Position numbers and translations under genes: made by a program. A DNA stretch of 61,095 bases from Hyphococcus sp. (GTDB lineage: Bacteria > Pseudomonadota > Alphaproteobacteria > Caulobacterales > Parvularculaceae). The DNA is taken from positions 1 to 61,095 of the forward strand of contig JABDJK010000103.1 in assembly GCA_013002535.1 (NCBI GenBank), read 5' to 3'. Of this stretch, positions 1 through 9,422 are shown piece after piece. Numbering within the stretch: the first letter of the stretch is position 1; every line of letters starts with the position of its first letter. Below the pieces are notes generated by a model, which saw only the letters and a program-made list of their open reading frames with translations, was not told the DNA's origin and did not search any database.

Positions 1-251
1 AACATCGACGCTTCGAGCGCCGCTGTTATTTCGTGGCCAAGGTCGTCAGCAGTCGCCAGTTCATCACGGTCGCGGAAGATTGGCGCCAGGCGACGCGGGA
101 TCGGGCCATGTACGGTTTCGCGGCCAACGATTTTTGAAGGGACGCGATAGTTTTCCAATATCCGGTGCAGCCACTCGCCCCACTGCTTGTCGCGGTGGCT
201 GTAGCTGATAAAGGCGCGATAAGTGAAAGTCTTTGCTGGCAGTTCTACCAT
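1..251 (-). CDS. TIR-domain protein, N-terminal part (runs off window)
   Basis: A reading frame starts at 251 and is still open at base 1, so only the first 83 residues are visible. They begin a bacterial TIR domain: the beta-A motif FISYSHRD lies near residue 14, followed by a WLHRILENYRVP helix, and the BB-loop-like region PIFRDRDELATADDLG near residues 60-75. TIR domains in bacteria act as NAD-cleaving enzymes or protein-interaction modules. Members with this N-terminus are often large TIR proteins with C-terminal TPR or other repeats, but that part, including the catalytic Glu region, is outside the window. An in-frame ATG also exists at 257. The ATG at 251 has a G-rich stretch at better spacing. 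It is divergent from the M48 peptidase gene. Confidence 0.8.
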   Translation of the reverse strand, partial: MVELPAKTFTYRAFISYSHRDKQWGEWLHRILENYRVPSKIVGRETVHGPIPRRLAPIFRDRDELATADDLGHEITAALEASM

Positions 252-458
252 CCCCATCCCAGAGCCGACATTCTATGCCAGCACCCACCCTTTAGCCAGT
301 GTTCGCAATGGGCGGCCAACCAACTTTCATGCTGCACTGCGATAAAATCCGTTGGAACGATTTTGATCTGCCGCGCGTTTGTGTATTACTCTCTGTGATG
401 GGAGAGGCTTAGCGCTCGGGGGGATGCCCGGCGCTTGCTTGGTATGAAGGGGACTTCG

Positions 459-1904
459 ATGGGAATTTTGAAATTCATTGGACGCGCTGCGAAAGAGCTG
501 AGCGTCGTTTTTGCTGCTTTGGCGATAACCGCCTGTGCGTCGACGGGTGGGCCCCTTGGGCTTTCTGAAGCACAGGAAAAAGCAATTGGCGAGCAACAGC
601 ATCCGCAAATTGTTGCAGCGTTCGGCGGGGAAATGGATGACCCGCATTTAACGGCTTACGTCAACGGAATTTTTGATCGCCTGATGTCGGCGTCGGAGCA
701 ACCGAACGCTGACATCGATATCTATTTGCTCGACAGCCCAATCGTAAACGCCATGGCATTGCCGGGGCATGTATACGTGACGCGTGGATTGATGAGCCTT
801 GCCAGTTCTGAAGCCGAGCTCGCCGGCGTCATTGGTCATGAGATCGGACACATATTCAAACGCCATACGGCGAAGCGCGTGAGCCGAGGTAACCTGGCGC
901 AGATTGGCGCTGTTGCTGCGGCAATCTTAACTGGCGACGCTGACACTGCGCAAATGGTCGGGCAAGGCGCACAGCTGTATCTCTTGCGGTTCTCGCGCAG
1001 TCAGGAATATGAAAGTGATCTGATCGGCACGCGGCTTCTCGGCGCTTCCGGGTACAATCCGTTAGGGGCCGCGCAATTCCTGAATACGCTTGGCGCCTGG
1101 TCAAACCTAGAAATGCAGATCGCCGGTGTGCAAGAACCGCCGGAATACCTGAAGACTCACCCGAATTCTGCCAACCGCGTTCAACGCGCGGCGCAGGAAG
1201 CCAACGCAATTGGCGCCGGGGGCGGCGACGTAATTCGCAACGGTTATCTCAAACGCATTGACGGGATGATCTATGGCGATGATCCAATGAAGCAGGGCTT
1301 TATTCGCGGTCGCGATTTTATTCATCCGACGATTGGAATCGCATTCACAGTGCCGCAAGGCTTCCAGATGCGGAATACTTCGCAAGCTGTCGTGGCGCAG
1401 TCTCAGTCAGGCGCACAGATGCAGTTTACCGGCGCCAATGTCGAACAATCGCCAACGCAAATCATCGACGGACCACTGTCTGAATCGCTCGGTGTTCAGC
1501 TGTCGCCATCGCGCGCGATCAACATCAACGGTCGCAATGCGGCGGTCGGGCAGGCGCGGGCGGATACGCAAGGCGGTCAGGTCGATGTCACGGCTTACGT
1601 CATTCAGTGGCAAGGGACGATGAATTACATCTTCCTGTGGGTGACGCCGGCGAATCAAACCCGCGGGTTGCAGCAGCCGATTGCGCAAAGCGTGCAGTCG
1701 TTGCGCACAATTGACGCCCGTTCGGCGAATACGCCGCCGGCGCGTCGGATCGACATCGTGACGGTCCAAAGTTCTGATCGGGCGTCCAGCCTCGCCAATT
1801 ATATGGCCTTCCCGTCATATAAAGAGGAACGGTTCCGGATCATGAACGGGCTGCCGTCGAATCAGGAAGTGCAGCCAGGTTCACTTGTGAAACTGGTTCG
1901 ATAA
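459..1904 (+). CDS. M48-family zinc metalloprotease, lipoprotein
   Basis: A secreted, lipid-anchored metallopeptidase of the BepA/YfgC-like M48 group, which act on or chaperone outer-membrane proteins in the periplasm. The N-terminus has a hydrophobic stretch ending in a lipobox (ITAC, Cys about residue 26). The zinc site HEIGH lies at about residues 127-131, with the third-ligand region SQEYESD near residue 183. The last 60 residues (VTVQSSDRASSLANYM...) look like a LysM-type or substrate-recognition tail seen in alphaproteobacterial members. The ATG at 459 is chosen because AAGGGGA sits six bases upstream; an ATG at 444 is also in frame. Family is certain, the exact substrate is not. Confidence 0.9.
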   Translation: MGILKFIGRAAKELSVVFAALAITACASTGGPLGLSEAQEKAIGEQQHPQIVAAFGGEMDDPHLTAYVNGIFDRLMSASEQPNADIDIYLLDSPIVNAMALPGHVYVTRGLMSLASSEAELAGVIGHEIGHIFKRHTAKRVSRGNLAQIGAVAAAILTGDADTAQMVGQGAQLYLLRFSRSQEYESDLIGTRLLGASGYNPLGAAQFLNTLGAWSNLEMQIAGVQEPPEYLKTHPNSANRVQRAAQEANAIGAGGGDVIRNGYLKRIDGMIYGDDPMKQGFIRGRDFIHPTIGIAFTVPQGFQMRNTSQAVVAQSQSGAQMQFTGANVEQSPTQIIDGPLSESLGVQLSPSRAININGRNAAVGQARADTQGGQVDVTAYVIQWQGTMNYIFLWVTPANQTRGLQQPIAQSVQSLRTIDARSANTPPARRIDIVTVQSSDRASSLANYMAFPSYKEERFRIMNGLPSNQEVQPGSLVKLVR

Positions 1905-1911
1905 GACCTAT

Positions 1912-1950
1912 GCGCAAAGGGCGGGCTATTGGTGTAGTTCGCCCTTGCGC
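1912..1950 (+). terminator. GC-rich hairpin after M48 gene
   Basis: GCGCAA(A)GGGCG pairs with CGCCCTTGCGC, an 11-bp stem with a single bulged A and a 16-base loop, starting seven bases after the stop of the peptidase gene. There is no T-run after it, so it is a weak intrinsic terminator or an mRNA-stabilising hairpin. Confidence 0.4.
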
Positions 1951-2017
1951 TCATGCCGTCAATCGCTAAGGTTCCGCCGGAAATTCAATGTCCTTTCGGA
2001 CCAAACTGGAGGCCCTA

Positions 2018-2314
2018 ATGGCTATAGACGGCAAATGGAACATCGTGATCAAAACACCTATGGGCGACCAGACAGGCGTTTTGACGCTGAAACAGGAAGG
2101 CGACGCCCTGACCGGTCAGATGGAAAGCCCGCAAGGCACAGCGACTGTTGAAAATGGAAAAGTAGAAGGCGACCGTTTAAGCTGGTCAACTAACGTCACG
2201 ACGCCGATGCCTTTGACGCTGGAGTTTGAGGGCCTCGAAGAAGGCGGCAATATTACCGGCAACGTCAAACTTGGCGCATTCGGCAATTCGACCTTCACTG
2301 CAACTGCTGCGTAA
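2018..2314 (+). CDS. small conserved beta-rich protein
   Basis: 98 residues with no signal peptide. The alternating pattern (GKWNIVIKTPMG, GVLTLKQEGDALTGQM, NGKVEGDRLSW, NITGNVKLG) suggests a small beta-barrel of repeated strand-turn-strand units. Similar short domains occur next to or fused with secreted amidohydrolases in alphaproteobacteria, but I cannot assign a function. The ATG at 2018 is preferred over 1988 because CTGGAGG lies five bases upstream. It is followed after 15 bp by the DUF885 lipoprotein gene and may share its transcript. Confidence 0.75.
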   Translation: MAIDGKWNIVIKTPMGDQTGVLTLKQEGDALTGQMESPQGTATVENGKVEGDRLSWSTNVTTPMPLTLEFEGLEEGGNITGNVKLGAFGNSTFTATAA

Positions 2315-2329
2315 TAAAAACTTCAAAAA

Positions 2330-3715
2330 ATGACAAAACTGAACGCCGCATTCGCCGCTTTTCTTTTATTGCTGGCCTGCGGCGGTTCTGATTCTGAGGC
2401 GCCGGATTCGTCATTGAAAGAAGACGCCGAAAACTCCGTTGTTGTCGCTGCGACACCGGAAGTGGAATCTGCAGACGCAAACGGCGACGACACGCCGGGC
2501 GAAGACTCCATTGCACGGGCGGCGGAAGACTTCGTCAAATTGGCGCTGGCCGTAGGCGTCCATGACGGCGCATTTGTCGACGCCTATCACGGACCTGAGG
2601 AGTGGCGCGAGGAAGCGGAAGAAGCCGCTGTGGAACTGGATGCACTGGAAACAGAAGCCAACGCGCTGCTTATTCGGGTATCAAGGCTGAACGCAGACGA
2701 GACCACCATTCGCGGCGTAATGTTGGAAAAGCTTGCTCGCGCTGCGCTCGCGCGTTTAAATATTGTTCGCGGCGAAACCTATCCATTCAATCAGGAAACC
2801 AAGCTTCTCTATGATGCAATCGCGCCTGATTACGATGTAGGTGAATTTTATGCTGCGTTGTCCACGCTGGATACGCTCGTACCGGGTGATGCGCCGTTGC
2901 ATGAGCGTATCGAAGAATTCCGCAACAGCTTGGCAATTCCCGAAGACAAACTTCTGGAAGTTTTTAACGCGGCGATTGCAGAATGCCGCCGCCGAACGCT
3001 CGAGCACTACGAATTGCCGGACAACGAAAGCTTTTCGCTTGAGTTTGTGACCGACAAGCCGTGGAGCGGATATAATTGGTATCAGGGCGGATTCGAAAGT
3101 CTCATTCAGGTCAATACGGATTTTCCGATTATCATTGATCGCGCTATCGACCTCGGCTGCCACGAAGGTTATCCCGGCCATCATACCTGGAACATTATGC
3201 TGGAACGCGACCTCCTCAACGAGGCCGGATGGATTGAATATTCTGTCTATCCTCTGTTTTCGCCGCTCTCAATAACGGCAGAAGGATCGGCGAACTACGG
3301 CATCGAGCTTGCGTTTCCGGGCGACGAAAAAATCGCGTTTGAACGCGATATCCTATTCCCGATTGCGGGGCTTGATCCAGCGAAAGCGGAGACCCTCGAC
3401 AAGCTGAATACAGCCAAACGCAAACTTTCTCATGCGCGCAATCACGTAGCGCGGTTATATCTCGATGAACAGATTGATCGTGACGAAGCAATTCGAATGA
3501 TGATGGAATTTGGCGTTCAGTCGGAAGAGCGTGCAGAGCAAAGCGTTCGGTTCACCGAGACTTATCGCGGTTATGTTATCAACTACAATCTTGGCCGTGA
3601 TCTTGTTGAAAACTACATTGAGCGCCTCGCCGCCGATTCTGGGGACCGCTGGGGAGCATTTGAAACCCTTTTGACAACGCCTTTGGCGGCGTCTGACCTC
3701 GCTGCGATAAAGTGA
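2330..3715 (+). CDS. DUF885-family lipoprotein (putative zinc peptidase)
   Basis: 461 residues. The N-terminus is a lipoprotein signal (LLLLACGG, Cys17) followed by a low-complexity acidic linker, so the protein is anchored outside the cytoplasm. The motif HEGYPGHH near residue 278 is the hallmark of DUF885 proteins, whose HExxPGHH element resembles a metallopeptidase active site; biochemical activity is not established for most members. No clear Shine-Dalgarno precedes the ATG, and the upstream gene ends 15 bp before, so translational coupling is likely. The stop overlaps the GTG start of the PepSY gene (GTGA). Confidence 0.85.
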   Translation: MTKLNAAFAAFLLLLACGGSDSEAPDSSLKEDAENSVVVAATPEVESADANGDDTPGEDSIARAAEDFVKLALAVGVHDGAFVDAYHGPEEWREEAEEAAVELDALETEANALLIRVSRLNADETTIRGVMLEKLARAALARLNIVRGETYPFNQETKLLYDAIAPDYDVGEFYAALSTLDTLVPGDAPLHERIEEFRNSLAIPEDKLLEVFNAAIAECRRRTLEHYELPDNESFSLEFVTDKPWSGYNWYQGGFESLIQVNTDFPIIIDRAIDLGCHEGYPGHHTWNIMLERDLLNEAGWIEYSVYPLFSPLSITAEGSANYGIELAFPGDEKIAFERDILFPIAGLDPAKAETLDKLNTAKRKLSHARNHVARLYLDEQIDRDEAIRMMMEFGVQSEERAEQSVRFTETYRGYVINYNLGRDLVENYIERLAADSGDRWGAFETLLTTPLAASDLAAIK

Positions 3716-4479
3716 ACATCGCCAACCTTATTCATAGAATTCATGTTTGGGCGGGATTGATCCTCGTCATACAGATTGTATTGTGGATGGCCAGCGGCGT
3801 AATTATGAGCTGGTTTCACATCGAAACTGTTCGAGGCGAACATACGACGGCGCATCAAATCGCGCCGGAACTCGATCCATACAACTACGTTGCGCCGGGC
3901 GGCGTAATTGCCCGAGAGGATGGAGCGCTGGAACTGACCTTGCGGCATTTTCAGGGAATTCCCGTATACGAGGTCATAACTGCATCGGGCGCTACGCTTT
4001 ATGATGCAGAATCTGGCGACAAGATTTCGCCGATTGATGAGGATACCGCCCGCGAAATTGCCGAGCGAGACTTTGATGGCGACGGCGAAATTGTCCGTAT
4101 CGCGCTTTTGGAAGAAACACCGCAAGAATATCGCAGGTCGCTTCCAGTTTGGCGGGCCGACTTCAATGATAAGCGCAATACTAGGCTATATATTTCGCCT
4201 GAAACGGGAAAAGTCATTTCGCGGCGAAATGATATCTGGCGGCTTTATGATTTCTTCTGGATGTTGCACATCATGGACTATGATGAGCGCGAGGATTTCA
4301 ATAATCCGCTCGTGAAAATCGCATCTGCCGCGGGATTGATATTTGTGCTTACAGGATTGTATTTGTTGTTTGTGCGAGGCGGGCGCAAAATCCTCGTACG
4401 AGATACGCAACGTATATTCGGCCATTCCAATTCAAAGCCGCCAGAATCAAAAACGCCGCCCGAGGCGGACGGCGCATAA
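3712..4479 (+). CDS. PepSY domain membrane protein
   Basis: 255 residues starting at a GTG that overlaps the previous stop by four bases. An N-terminal helix (HVWAGLILVIQIVLWMASG) and a C-terminal helix (AAGLIFVLTGLYLLFVRGG) flank a periplasmic part with PepSY-like segments (ETGKVISRRND; REIAERDFDGDGEIV). PepSY-TM proteins are associated with peptidase inhibition, iron uptake or cell-envelope control. Coupling to the DUF885 putative peptidase suggests a functional pair, which is inference. Conserved His residues near both helices (LIHRIHVW, WMLHIMDY) could bind haem, as in PepSY-type reductases. Confidence 0.8.
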   Translation: MNIANLIHRIHVWAGLILVIQIVLWMASGVIMSWFHIETVRGEHTTAHQIAPELDPYNYVAPGGVIAREDGALELTLRHFQGIPVYEVITASGATLYDAESGDKISPIDEDTAREIAERDFDGDGEIVRIALLEETPQEYRRSLPVWRADFNDKRNTRLYISPETGKVISRRNDIWRLYDFFWMLHIMDYDEREDFNNPLVKIASAAGLIFVLTGLYLLFVRGGRKILVRDTQRIFGHSNSKPPESKTPPEADGA

Positions 4480-4500
4480 CCTTAGAATTGTTTGCAGTTC

Positions 4501-4818
4501 TTAGAAGCCGAAGAATACAGGCTCTGGTCCGGAAAGCTCGGCGCTTTTCTTTTCTTTAACAGGCTCGGTGACAGGCTCTGTTTCTTTTTGCTCTTCGCAT
4601 TGTTGAGCATCGTTACGATATTCGTACTTGCTCGGCGCGCCTGATTTTTGATCCGCAAACATGAATGAAATCGCAGATGCGGTTTGGTTCAAAATTCCTG
4701 CTAAAAAGCCGGAGTCATTTGCGGCTTGCGATGGTTCGGACGATGGCAAGGGGCCAGCAATCGCGGACTGCGCGGCAAACACGGTCGCTACAGCGAGAAT
4801 TGAAGCTCGTTTCAGCAT
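4501..4818 (-). CDS. secreted hypothetical protein
   Basis: 105 residues. A clear Sec signal peptide (MLKRASILAVATVFAAQSAIAG, cleavage after AIA) precedes a short soluble region rich in Glu/Lys/Pro (EEQKETEPVTEPVKEKK). I recognise no family. A GGAGAG sequence lies upstream of the ATG. It is convergent with the PepSY gene (21-bp gap) and stands alone. Confidence 0.6.
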   Translation of the reverse strand: MLKRASILAVATVFAAQSAIAGPLPSSEPSQAANDSGFLAGILNQTASAISFMFADQKSGAPSKYEYRNDAQQCEEQKETEPVTEPVKEKKSAELSGPEPVFFGF

Positions 4819-4982
4819 GGGAAGTCTCTCCTATCCCCTTTATGCCTGCGGTTTACCCGTCGAGGCAAGCGCAGTCACCAATTTGCGATCGGAATTTGGT
4901 TACCATGGCTTAACAATACAAGGCGTGAGTTCTTGATTTTCCAAGAATTCTATTCTTAGCTTCCTTGAAAATATAAGCAAAA

Positions 4983-6095
4983 TCAACCGAGTGCGTCCCC
5001 AGCAGGCGTGAAATCGACATTCAAGGCCTCAGCCACGGCCCGATAGGTCACTTTCCCGCGATGGATGTTCAGCCCGTCGCGCAAATATTTGTTTTCCCGC
5101 ATAGCGTCGAGGCCCGAATTTGCGAGCATCAAGCCGTATTGCAGGGTCGCGTTATTCAAGGCGTGAGACGAGGTGAGGGGTACAGCGCCCGGCATATTCG
5201 CGACGCAATAATGGATTACCTTTTCGACCACATATGTCGGGTCTTCGTGTGTTGTAGCTCTTGACGTTTCGAAACACCCGCCCTGATCGATGGCTACGTC
5301 GACGAGGACGGCGCCTTCTTTCATGCCTTTCAGCATTTCGCGCGTGACAAGTTTTGGGGCGCTGGCGCCCGGGATGAGGACTGCGCCGACGACTACGTCC
5401 GCAACATCAGTTTCTTCGTCGAGCGCTTCATAAGTTGAATAACGCGTTTTGGCGCGCCCCTGAAACAGATCATCGAGTTCTGCGAGGCGGCGATTTGAAC
5501 GGTCCAGAATTGTTACATCCGCGCCAAGGCCGATTGCCATGCGCGCGGCATGAGTGCCGACGACACCGCCGCCAATCACGAGAACCTTTGCCGGCAACAC
5601 TCCGGGAACGCCGCCCATCAACAATCCGCGGCCACCCTGGTGTGCAGTTAGCGCGTAAGCCGCAGCCTGAATCGAGAGCCGCCCGGCGACTTCGCTCATT
5701 GGGGCCAACAATGGTAGCCCGCCATAGGGATCGGTTACCGTTTCATAGGCGACCGCCGTGACGCCGGATTCCATTAGGCCACGCGCCTGATCTGGATCTG
5801 GCGCCAGGTGGAGGTAGGTGTATAAAATTTGATCGTCGCGCAGCTGCACCCATTCACTTGGCTGCGGCTCTTTCACTTTGACGATCATTTCTGACGCTTC
5901 AAAAATCGACTTCGCATCAGGTGCGATTTTTGCGCCCACCGCTTCATAATCACTGTCCGAAACTTTGATGCCAGCGCCGGCATTCGTTTCAATCAGAACT
6001 TCGTGCCCGTTGGCGACATATTCGCGAACGCTTCCCGGAACCAACCCAACCCGGAACTCCGAATTTTTTATTTCTTTTGGTACGCCAACACGCAT
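4983..6095 (-). CDS. ald: alanine dehydrogenase
   Basis: Catalyses the reversible NAD-dependent oxidative deamination of L-alanine to pyruvate and ammonia. The protein is 371 residues, the usual family length, from the ATG at 6095, which has GGGAGG five bases upstream; the frame stays open to 6176 but that extension has no homology. Family signatures include MRVGVPKEIKNSEFRVGL at the N-terminus, the Rossmann motif VIGGGVVGTHAARMAIGLGA near residue 170, and DVAIDQGGCFETS. The gene stands alone. An Lrp-type activator gene, often adjacent in other bacteria, is not visible here. Confidence 0.97.
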   Translation of the reverse strand: MRVGVPKEIKNSEFRVGLVPGSVREYVANGHEVLIETNAGAGIKVSDSDYEAVGAKIAPDAKSIFEASEMIVKVKEPQPSEWVQLRDDQILYTYLHLAPDPDQARGLMESGVTAVAYETVTDPYGGLPLLAPMSEVAGRLSIQAAAYALTAHQGGRGLLMGGVPGVLPAKVLVIGGGVVGTHAARMAIGLGADVTILDRSNRRLAELDDLFQGRAKTRYSTYEALDEETDVADVVVGAVLIPGASAPKLVTREMLKGMKEGAVLVDVAIDQGGCFETSRATTHEDPTYVVEKVIHYCVANMPGAVPLTSSHALNNATLQYGLMLANSGLDAMRENKYLRDGLNIHRGKVTYRAVAEALNVDFTPAGDALG

Positions 6096-6459
6096 AGAAG
6101 CCTCCCGAAAATCAGCCGCATAAACGCGATCGCCGCATTTATTATCTTGTTGGATGCGGGCCCCAGCAGACAGCATTCAAGCTCGCTGGCGTGCGTTTAG
6201 CACAATATGGTGAACTTGCCAGATCAAAACCGGGAGAATTGACGCAAAAACGCGAAGTTTTTTGCACTGCAACGGCGCCATCGCACGAATAATTTCAGAC
6301 CAATGAATGCAAAGCAAATCATCCGGATTTTGGCTGCCAGCGGACGCCGCAAAAGGAATGATAAAAAGCGGATCAATTTGTCATTCGCCGCTTAAAAATT
6401 CTGAATAGTTTCATGTTCATAAATAAGTCAATTGAATTTTTTGATGGGAGAATACCGAA
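6096..6459. other. intergenic region between divergent ald and hypothetical gene
   Basis: 364 bases without a supported gene. It holds the ald leader on the minus strand and the promoter region of the 6460 gene on the plus strand. A TTGTCA at about 6379-6384 with an AT-rich stretch 17-19 bases on is a weak sigma-70-like candidate. GATGGGAGA just before 6460 is the ribosome-binding site. I see no strong hairpin or riboswitch. Confidence 0.5.
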
Positions 6460-7182
6460 ATGCTTTCGACTGCACGCGTTTCTATCCCGGCCCCTGTTGA
6501 AATCCGTTTGAAAAATGCGGCGGAATTCTGTGACAATGTCAACGAATATGCGCGCGAAGATCTGATTGGATTTAAACGGCCGATTGCCGCCGCCTTTGCT
6601 TTGACTGCACCGCTGGCTCTTGCTCTGGTTTACAAAAGCGCCGGTTTCGTACCAATGGTTTTCACAGCCGCAACCATTTGCGCGATTGTTGGCGTCGGTA
6701 TCTATTTCATCGGAAAACAGGAATGGCCATCAATCGTAAGCGAATTTAAAACGCAGTCGACGGCCAAACGTAAAGCGATAGCAGATTTACGCTGCGGTTT
6801 CGGCGAATCGTCTTTCCTTTCCAACGGACGCAGCCCGCGATTTTTCGAATATGATCACGGTGTCATTGTCCTCGCCGATGCGGGCGATTTGAAAACTTTG
6901 TTCTTTGATATTTCCAATGACGGCAGCGATCAACGATGGGAAATGTATCAGAACGGCGATTTGTACCGTCGGGTTTGGCGTTGGATCCGCTTGCCAGTAT
7001 CACGAGAAGTCGTGAAATTTTCCAGCGAAGGATCGAAACTCGCCTATAGCGGGAAGCCTGCCCATATCGATTCCATCGATGCATGGGAGGCCGTCAACGT
7101 ATCCCTCGGTGAACCGCTTGACGGCGCCATCATTCACCGTCCATTCGATGAGTTGACGGAATCCGTTGAGCGGTTGATTTAG
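6460..7182 (+). CDS. hypothetical membrane protein
   Basis: 240 residues with a GGGAGA ribosome-binding site. Residues about 45-65 and 68-88 form two closely spaced transmembrane helices (a hairpin), leaving a cytoplasmic C-terminal domain of about 150 residues with aromatic-rich strands (RFFEYDHGVIVLADAGDL, KTLFFDISNDG). I do not recognise the family. It ends 61 bp before lipA but has its own upstream region, so it may be a separate unit. Confidence 0.7.
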   Translation: MLSTARVSIPAPVEIRLKNAAEFCDNVNEYAREDLIGFKRPIAAAFALTAPLALALVYKSAGFVPMVFTAATICAIVGVGIYFIGKQEWPSIVSEFKTQSTAKRKAIADLRCGFGESSFLSNGRSPRFFEYDHGVIVLADAGDLKTLFFDISNDGSDQRWEMYQNGDLYRRVWRWIRLPVSREVVKFSSEGSKLAYSGKPAHIDSIDAWEAVNVSLGEPLDGAIIHRPFDELTESVERLI

Positions 7183-7243
7183 CGCCAAAAATCAACTCTA
7201 TTGCCACTTACAATTCGCCCGCCGCGCTGCTACATGACGGGCG

Positions 7244-8218
7244 ATGACCACCCTGATTGATAACGCTGCGCCGGCTGATCAAAAGCAACGTCCGCGGCAC
7301 CCAGAAAAACAGGCGCGCGAGGACAGTCCTGTCCTGCGCAAGCCTGAATGGATCCGCGTCAAGGCCCCCGTCTCGAAAGGCTTCCGCGAGACTCGCGATA
7401 TCGTGCGTTCGCGCAACTTACACACCGTTTGCGAAGAAGCGGCATGCCCCAACATTGGCGAATGCTGGGACAAAAAGCACGCGACCATGATGATCATGGG
7501 CGACACCTGCACGAGAGCGTGCGCCTTCTGCAACGTCAAAACCGGATTGCCGGCGCCGCTGGATGCAGACGAGCCGCGTCATGTGGGCGAAGCGGTGGCC
7601 GAAATGGGCTTGTCGCACGTGGTGATTACGTCGGTTGACCGAGATGATTTAAGCGATGGCGGCGCGCAGCATTTCGCTGATGTTGTGAACGCGATCAAAG
7701 AAGCGTCGCCATTGACAACTATTGAAATTTTAACCCCGGACTTTCTGCGCAAGGCTGGCGCGGCAGAAATCGTTATCGACTCCAATCCGGACGTTTTTAA
7801 TCACAATCTTGAAACCGTGCCGCGGCTCTATTTATCGATTCGCCCCGGCGCCCGGTATTTCCATTCATTGCGTCTTCTAGAAAAAGTTAAAGAACGCGAT
7901 CGGCAAATGTTCACGAAATCTGGCATTATGGTTGGTCTTGGCGAGACCCGCGAAGAAGTCATGCAGGTCATGGATGATATGCGTTCCGCTGGCATCGATT
8001 TCATCACGATTGGGCAGTATCTTCAGCCAACGCGCAAACATGCGCCGATCGATCGTTTCGTTCATCCCGATGAGTTCAAAGCGTATGAAACGCTTGCGCG
8101 CGCCAAAGGATTTCTAATGGTGTCGTCATCGCCGCTCACGCGCTCGTCGCATCATGCGGGTGAGGATTTTGCGCGCTTGCGAGCAGCCCGCGCCCGAAAG
8201 AGTTATAAAGACCAATGA
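7244..8218 (+). CDS. lipA: lipoyl synthase
   Basis: Radical-SAM enzyme that inserts two sulfurs into protein-bound octanoyl groups to form lipoyl cofactors of pyruvate and 2-oxoglutarate dehydrogenases and the glycine cleavage system. 324 residues, standard length. The auxiliary cluster motif [12 protein letters not shown] is at about residues 64-75, the radical-SAM motif CTRACAFC follows near 90-97, and the C-terminal [10 protein letters not shown] provides the Ser ligand region. The stop overlaps the ATG of the next gene (ATGA). lipA followed by a COQ10-type gene is a known alphaproteobacterial arrangement. Confidence 0.98.
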   Translation: MTTLIDNAAPADQKQRPRHPEKQAREDSPVLRKPEWIRVKAPVSKGFRETRDIVRSRNLHTVCEEAACPNIGECWDKKHATMMIMGDTCTRACAFCNVKTGLPAPLDADEPRHVGEAVAEMGLSHVVITSVDRDDLSDGGAQHFADVVNAIKEASPLTTIEILTPDFLRKAGAAEIVIDSNPDVFNHNLETVPRLYLSIRPGARYFHSLRLLEKVKERDRQMFTKSGIMVGLGETREEVMQVMDDMRSAGIDFITIGQYLQPTRKHAPIDRFVHPDEFKAYETLARAKGFLMVSSSPLTRSSHHAGEDFARLRAARARKSYKDQ

Positions 8219-8901
8219 CTCTCATTCTATATGATCTGGCTTTGTCCGATATTGATGTTCGCCCGAGCCCATTTTGCTGGCTCGCGAAATTCGCATTGCT
8301 CCATAAAAGCCTCGAATTTGAAACGGCGCCGTTGCGTTTTGCAGAAAAACAAAATTATCCGGCCCATGACCACAAGACGTTGCCAGTCTTGCGCGACGGC
8401 GAAAAGATTATCTGCGATAGCGCCATCATCATCGCGCATTTAGATGGCGAGCATGCAGGACCAGCACTATTATCGACTGACGGTGAGCGAGCGGCGGCGG
8501 ATTTCTATGGCGCCTGGCTCGGTTTGTCGATCTTTCCGGCGCTGGCGCCGAAGCTCATTCCGCTGATCCACGCTCATGCGCACGAAGACGACAAAGATTA
8601 TTTCCGCTCGGCTCGCGAAGAACGATTTGGAAAAACGCTGGAAGAATTGGCGGCGACGCCGCGGCTCGACGAAAAGATGGAAATGGCGCTGAAAACGCTC
8701 GCCGCGCCGCTAGCGCGTCACAAATTTCTTGGCGGCGAAGATCCCAATCTTTGCGATTACAAAGTCTTCGCGCCTTTTATGTGGCAGCGATCTGTGTTGG
8801 CGGAAGATTTCTACGAAGCGCCACAATCCGTAGACGCTTGGCGTGAGCGAATGCTTGACTTATTTGACGGATATGCGCGAAACGCAAAATCGGCCGGCTG
8901 A
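8215..8901 (+). CDS. glutathione S-transferase family protein
   Basis: 228 residues. The N-terminal thioredoxin-like half has the pattern [16 protein letters not shown] and the cis-Pro segment [24 protein letters not shown] (with the Glu/Asp-Ser glutathione contact as DS). The C-terminal half is helical with the late motif [15 protein letters not shown], the GST N-capping-box region. It is translationally coupled to lipA (ATGA) and to the COQ10 gene (TGATG), so the three are one operon. The substrate is unknown. Confidence 0.88.
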   Translation: MTLILYDLALSDIDVRPSPFCWLAKFALLHKSLEFETAPLRFAEKQNYPAHDHKTLPVLRDGEKIICDSAIIIAHLDGEHAGPALLSTDGERAAADFYGAWLGLSIFPALAPKLIPLIHAHAHEDDKDYFRSAREERFGKTLEELAATPRLDEKMEMALKTLAAPLARHKFLGGEDPNLCDYKVFAPFMWQRSVLAEDFYEAPQSVDAWRERMLDLFDGYARNAKSAG

Positions 8902-9368
8902 TGGAGCGGCGGACAGTTGCGGCGGTCCCGTATTCGGCGGATCAAATGTTCTCACTGATCGCCGATGTAAAAAAGTATCCAGAATTTTTGCCATGGTGCA
9001 TCGCGCTTCGCGTAGTTGCCGAAAGTGATGACGAAATTCTCGCCGATATGGTTGTTGCTTACAAAGTCTTCCGTGAAAAATTTCGCAGCCGCACGGTTCT
9101 TCACCGCGATGAGAGCGTGATCGATTCCTATTTTGTTGATGGACCGTTTCGGAAGTTACACAGCCGCTGGCGTTTTGAGCCGCGGCCAGATGGCGACTGT
9201 GTAATTAACTTTTCGATCAGCTTTGAGTTTAAAAGCTTAATTTTGCAATCGGCCGCCGTCGCGGTTTTTGAAAAGGCTTTTGCCCGCATGACGGAAGCTT
9301 TCGTCAAACGCGCTGATGATATGTACGGCGTCGAAACGATGACACGCGACACGGTTAACCGGGATTAA
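8901..9368 (+). CDS. COQ10/RatA-family START-like protein
   Basis: 155 residues of the SRPBCC/START-like fold. The opening AAVPYSADQMFSLIADVKKYPEFLPWC is characteristic of the group that includes yeast COQ10 (ubiquinone-binding) and E. coli RatA. In alphaproteobacteria the gene beside lipA is taken to be a ubiquinone-binding/chaperone protein for respiration. The start overlaps the GST stop by one base. A RatB-type partner is not adjacent, which argues against a toxin role. Confidence 0.88.
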   Translation: MERRTVAAVPYSADQMFSLIADVKKYPEFLPWCIALRVVAESDDEILADMVVAYKVFREKFRSRTVLHRDESVIDSYFVDGPFRKLHSRWRFEPRPDGDCVINFSISFEFKSLILQSAAVAVFEKAFARMTEAFVKRADDMYGVETMTRDTVNRD

Positions 9369-9422
9369 ACTCCTTCCATCATAATTGCTGTTTGGCGAGA
9401 GCGGCAATTCATAGGACGTAAG

